Below, one piece after another: positions 62,791-64,000 of a DNA stretch of 64,000 nucleotides (the stretch's first letter is position 1; the number at the start of each line of letters is the position of its first letter). A program made the position numbers and the translations under genes. Source of the stretch: Bacteroides sp. ET71 (lineage in GTDB: Bacteria; Bacteroidota; Bacteroidia; Bacteroidales; Bacteroidaceae); the NCBI RefSeq assembly GCF_023336905.1, contig NZ_JAMBLS010000004.1, forward strand, positions 124,001 through 188,000, read 5' to 3'. Below the pieces are notes generated by a model, which worked only from the letters and a program-made list of their open reading frames with translations, did no database searches and was not told the origin of the DNA.

Positions 62791-62884
62791 CCAAAGTCGT
62801 ACTTTTTCCGTTTCTTGTTCGAGTCTATGGACTCGAACAAAGAACGACTTTGGAACGAATTTGGTACGACTTTGGTAGGAATCG
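62791..62884. repeat. Hairpin plus 11-bp tandem repeat element, copy 2
   Basis: CCAAAGTCGT and TTGTTCGAGTC on the left pair with GACTCGAACAA and ACGACTTTGG on the right around a TATG loop (about 62791-62854). The right arm continues as 11-base units starting at 62841, 62852, 62863 and 62874, the last being GGTAGGAATCG. Copy 1 at 20682-20786 ends with the same GGAATCG. As with copy 1, it lies between two minus-strand genes. Confidence 0.8.
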
Positions 62885-62912
62885 AGTAGGTAGTGTACTT
62901 GTGTAAAGATTT

Positions 62913-63515
62913 TTAATCACCGAAGAGCCAACGGTTCAGCCAGCGGTTGATGTAGACATTGGCCACGGCCAGCCCTGCGCCGATGGCCGCGCCCGCCAGT
63001 ACGTCGGACGGGTAGTGCACGCCTTCGTTCATGCGCGACACGCCTACCGAACAGGCCCACAAGGCGGAGGGGGCTATGACGTACCACTTGGGGTAGCGGA
63101 TGCTGAGCGAAGTGGCCAGGGCAAAGGCCGTGGCCGTGTGGCCGGAGGGGAACGAGGGACTGCTCTCCAGGCTGTAGGGATGCACGCGGTCGGGATAGCG
63201 TTCGTAGGGGCGGTCGCGCCCCACGAGGTACTTCAGGCCGTAGGTGACGACAAAGGCGCCTGCCACACTGGTGCCTACGTAGACGGCGTCTTTCAGCAGG
63301 TCGCGGTCGTCCTTAATCCAAGCCGTCAGGGCCATGGCCACAGGGATGCCCACGGCCAGGTAGGGTTCGGACTTCGACACCACCTTATTATAATCGCGTA
63401 TGAACCGCCCGTCCCAACTGTTGACACGGTGCACGGTATTGATGTCCCAGTTCTGGGCCGACAGGGGGCACAAGAGGGGAAGCAGGAAAGCGAAGAATAA
63501 AAGATATCTTTTCAT
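62913..63515 (-). CDS. PAP2-family phosphatase (phosphatidic acid phosphatase type 2)
   Basis: 200 residues from the ATG at 63515, with a signal peptide (LLFFAFLLPLLCPLSAQ) and several membrane helices. The three phosphatase motifs are clear: KYLVGRDRPYERYP, SPSFPSGHTATAFA and SVGVSRMNEGVHYPSDVLAG. Such proteins remove phosphate from lipid substrates (phosphatidate, undecaprenyl pyrophosphate, lipid A) at the periplasmic side. The upstream GTG at 63524 is less likely. A TATCTTTG box lies at 63535-63542. Confidence 0.9.
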   Translation of the reverse strand: MKRYLLFFAFLLPLLCPLSAQNWDINTVHRVNSWDGRFIRDYNKVVSKSEPYLAVGIPVAMALTAWIKDDRDLLKDAVYVGTSVAGAFVVTYGLKYLVGRDRPYERYPDRVHPYSLESSPSFPSGHTATAFALATSLSIRYPKWYVIAPSALWACSVGVSRMNEGVHYPSDVLAGAAIGAGLAVANVYINRWLNRWLFGD

Positions 63516-63534
63516 AATCAACACATCGACCGGG

Positions 63535-63542
63535 CAAAGATA
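63535..63542 (-). promoter_or_regulatory. -7 box of the PAP2 gene
   Basis: TATCTTTG on the minus strand, 20 bases before the ATG; no clear -33 element. Confidence 0.45.
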
Positions 63543-63616
63543 CGCATTTTAACGATAGAGCCAAGAGGCAGGCTGCCGATAATGCACCTACAATGCGGAA
63601 TTATTTCTTTAATCGC

Positions 63617-63647
63617 TTGTTTGATAAAGGTTTTTCATATACTTTTG
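63617..63647 (+). promoter_or_regulatory. Promoter of the succinate dehydrogenase/fumarate reductase operon
   Basis: TTG at 63617-63619 and TACTTTTG at 63640-63647, 20 bases apart. The leader is about 65 bases long. Confidence 0.65.
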
Positions 63648-63719
63648 CAAGGAGTTAGCAGAATCGGCCTTGCCAATGACATTTTCTAAACAATTTAAAT
63701 AACTTTAATTCAATCATTT

Positions 63720-64000
63720 ATGTGGTTAAGTAATTCATCTGTAGGAAGGAAAGTGGTGATGAGCGTTACCGGTATCGCCCTTGTCCTGTTTCTGACGTTT
63801 CACATGGCGATGAATCTGGTTGCCCTCATCTCTGCCAACGGGTACAACTGGATTTGTGAGTTCCTGGGAGCAAACTGGTATGCGCTGGCCGGCACCATCG
63901 GCTTGGCTGTTTTGTTCATCATCCACATCATCTATGCTTTCTGGCTGACGATGCAAAACCGCCGTGCACGCGGCAGCGAACACTATGCTGTGACAGAACG
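63720..64000 (+). CDS. Succinate dehydrogenase/fumarate reductase cytochrome b subunit, 3' end outside the window
   Basis: The 93 visible residues (MWLSNSSVGRKVVMSVTGI, LVLFLTFHMAMNLVALIS, ANWYALAGTIGLAVLFIIHIIYAFWLTMQNRRARG) match the start of the Bacteroidales di-haem cytochrome b membrane anchor; His in FHMAMN and IHIIYA are likely haem ligands. It anchors fumarate reductase/succinate dehydrogenase and links it to menaquinone. The flavoprotein and iron-sulfur genes should follow outside the window. No plausible alternative was found. Confidence 0.92.
   Translation, partial: MWLSNSSVGRKVVMSVTGIALVLFLTFHMAMNLVALISANGYNWICEFLGANWYALAGTIGLAVLFIIHIIYAFWLTMQNRRARGSEHYAVTE

Overview
This window looks like a chromosomal segment from a gut member of the Bacteroidales, most likely Bacteroides, Phocaeicola or a close relative. 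The evidence is three SusC/SusD outer-membrane pairs, many lipoprotein glycan-binding and glycan-cleaving proteins, a Bacteroides-type SecDF fusion, promoters with the TTTG-N19-21-TAnnTTTG pattern typical of Bacteroidales sigma-ABfr, and serine-type sulfatase chemistry. No phage, insertion sequence with a transposase, or CRISPR array was seen. Gene calls and families come from reading motifs in the translated sequence; no database search was run.

Layout. 1-3.2 kb: the 3' part of an AT-rich GT4 glycosyltransferase, then an MsbA-like ABC exporter. 3.3-19.8 kb: a polysaccharide utilisation locus (PUL 1) made of a one-protein periplasmic-sensor/HTH regulator, SusC, SusD, a LamG lipoprotein, a GH144-type glucanase, an esterase coupled to a metallophosphoesterase, an S1 sulfatase and a GH43 enzyme with discoidin-like and FN3 domains. 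Several small palindromic (MITE-like) repeats lie in its second half. 19.8-27.6 kb: housekeeping genes (RNase H, HU, two overlapping rhomboid proteases, an EEP-family phosphatase/nuclease, SecDF). 28-33.3 kb: a SusC/SusD pair without enzymes. 33.4-34 kb: a RelE/ParE-type toxin-antitoxin pair. 34.1-42 kb, minus strand: PUL 3 with SusC, SusD, a TIG-domain surface glycan-binding protein and a BACON-GH5 endoglucanase.

42.3-48.2 kb: a TAT-exported Gfo/Idh/MocA oxidoreductase and a double DUF1080 protein, which together fit a 3-keto-glycoside cleavage route, next to a GH29 fucosidase and a divergent AraC regulator. A tRNA-Arg(CCT) follows. 48.4-51.3 kb: the two subunits of 2-oxoglutarate:ferredoxin oxidoreductase. 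51.8-60.5 kb: a lipooligosaccharide (LOS) or surface-glycan cluster with UDP-galactopyranose mutase, GT2 enzymes, a WaaP/Kdo-kinase-like protein, a decayed capsule-type glycosyltransferase, a GT8 and a GT90. 60.6-64 kb: pdxB, a PepSY-like lipoprotein, a truncated TPR-type lipoprotein, a PAP2 phosphatase and the start of the succinate dehydrogenase/fumarate reductase cytochrome b gene.

The most interesting signals are: PUL 1, whose enzymes could fit a phosphate- or acyl-substituted beta-1,2-glucan such as osmoregulated periplasmic glucans; a repeated hairpin plus 11-bp tandem repeat element found twice in the same orientation; the MITE-like family; and the DUF1080/oxidoreductase/fucosidase module.
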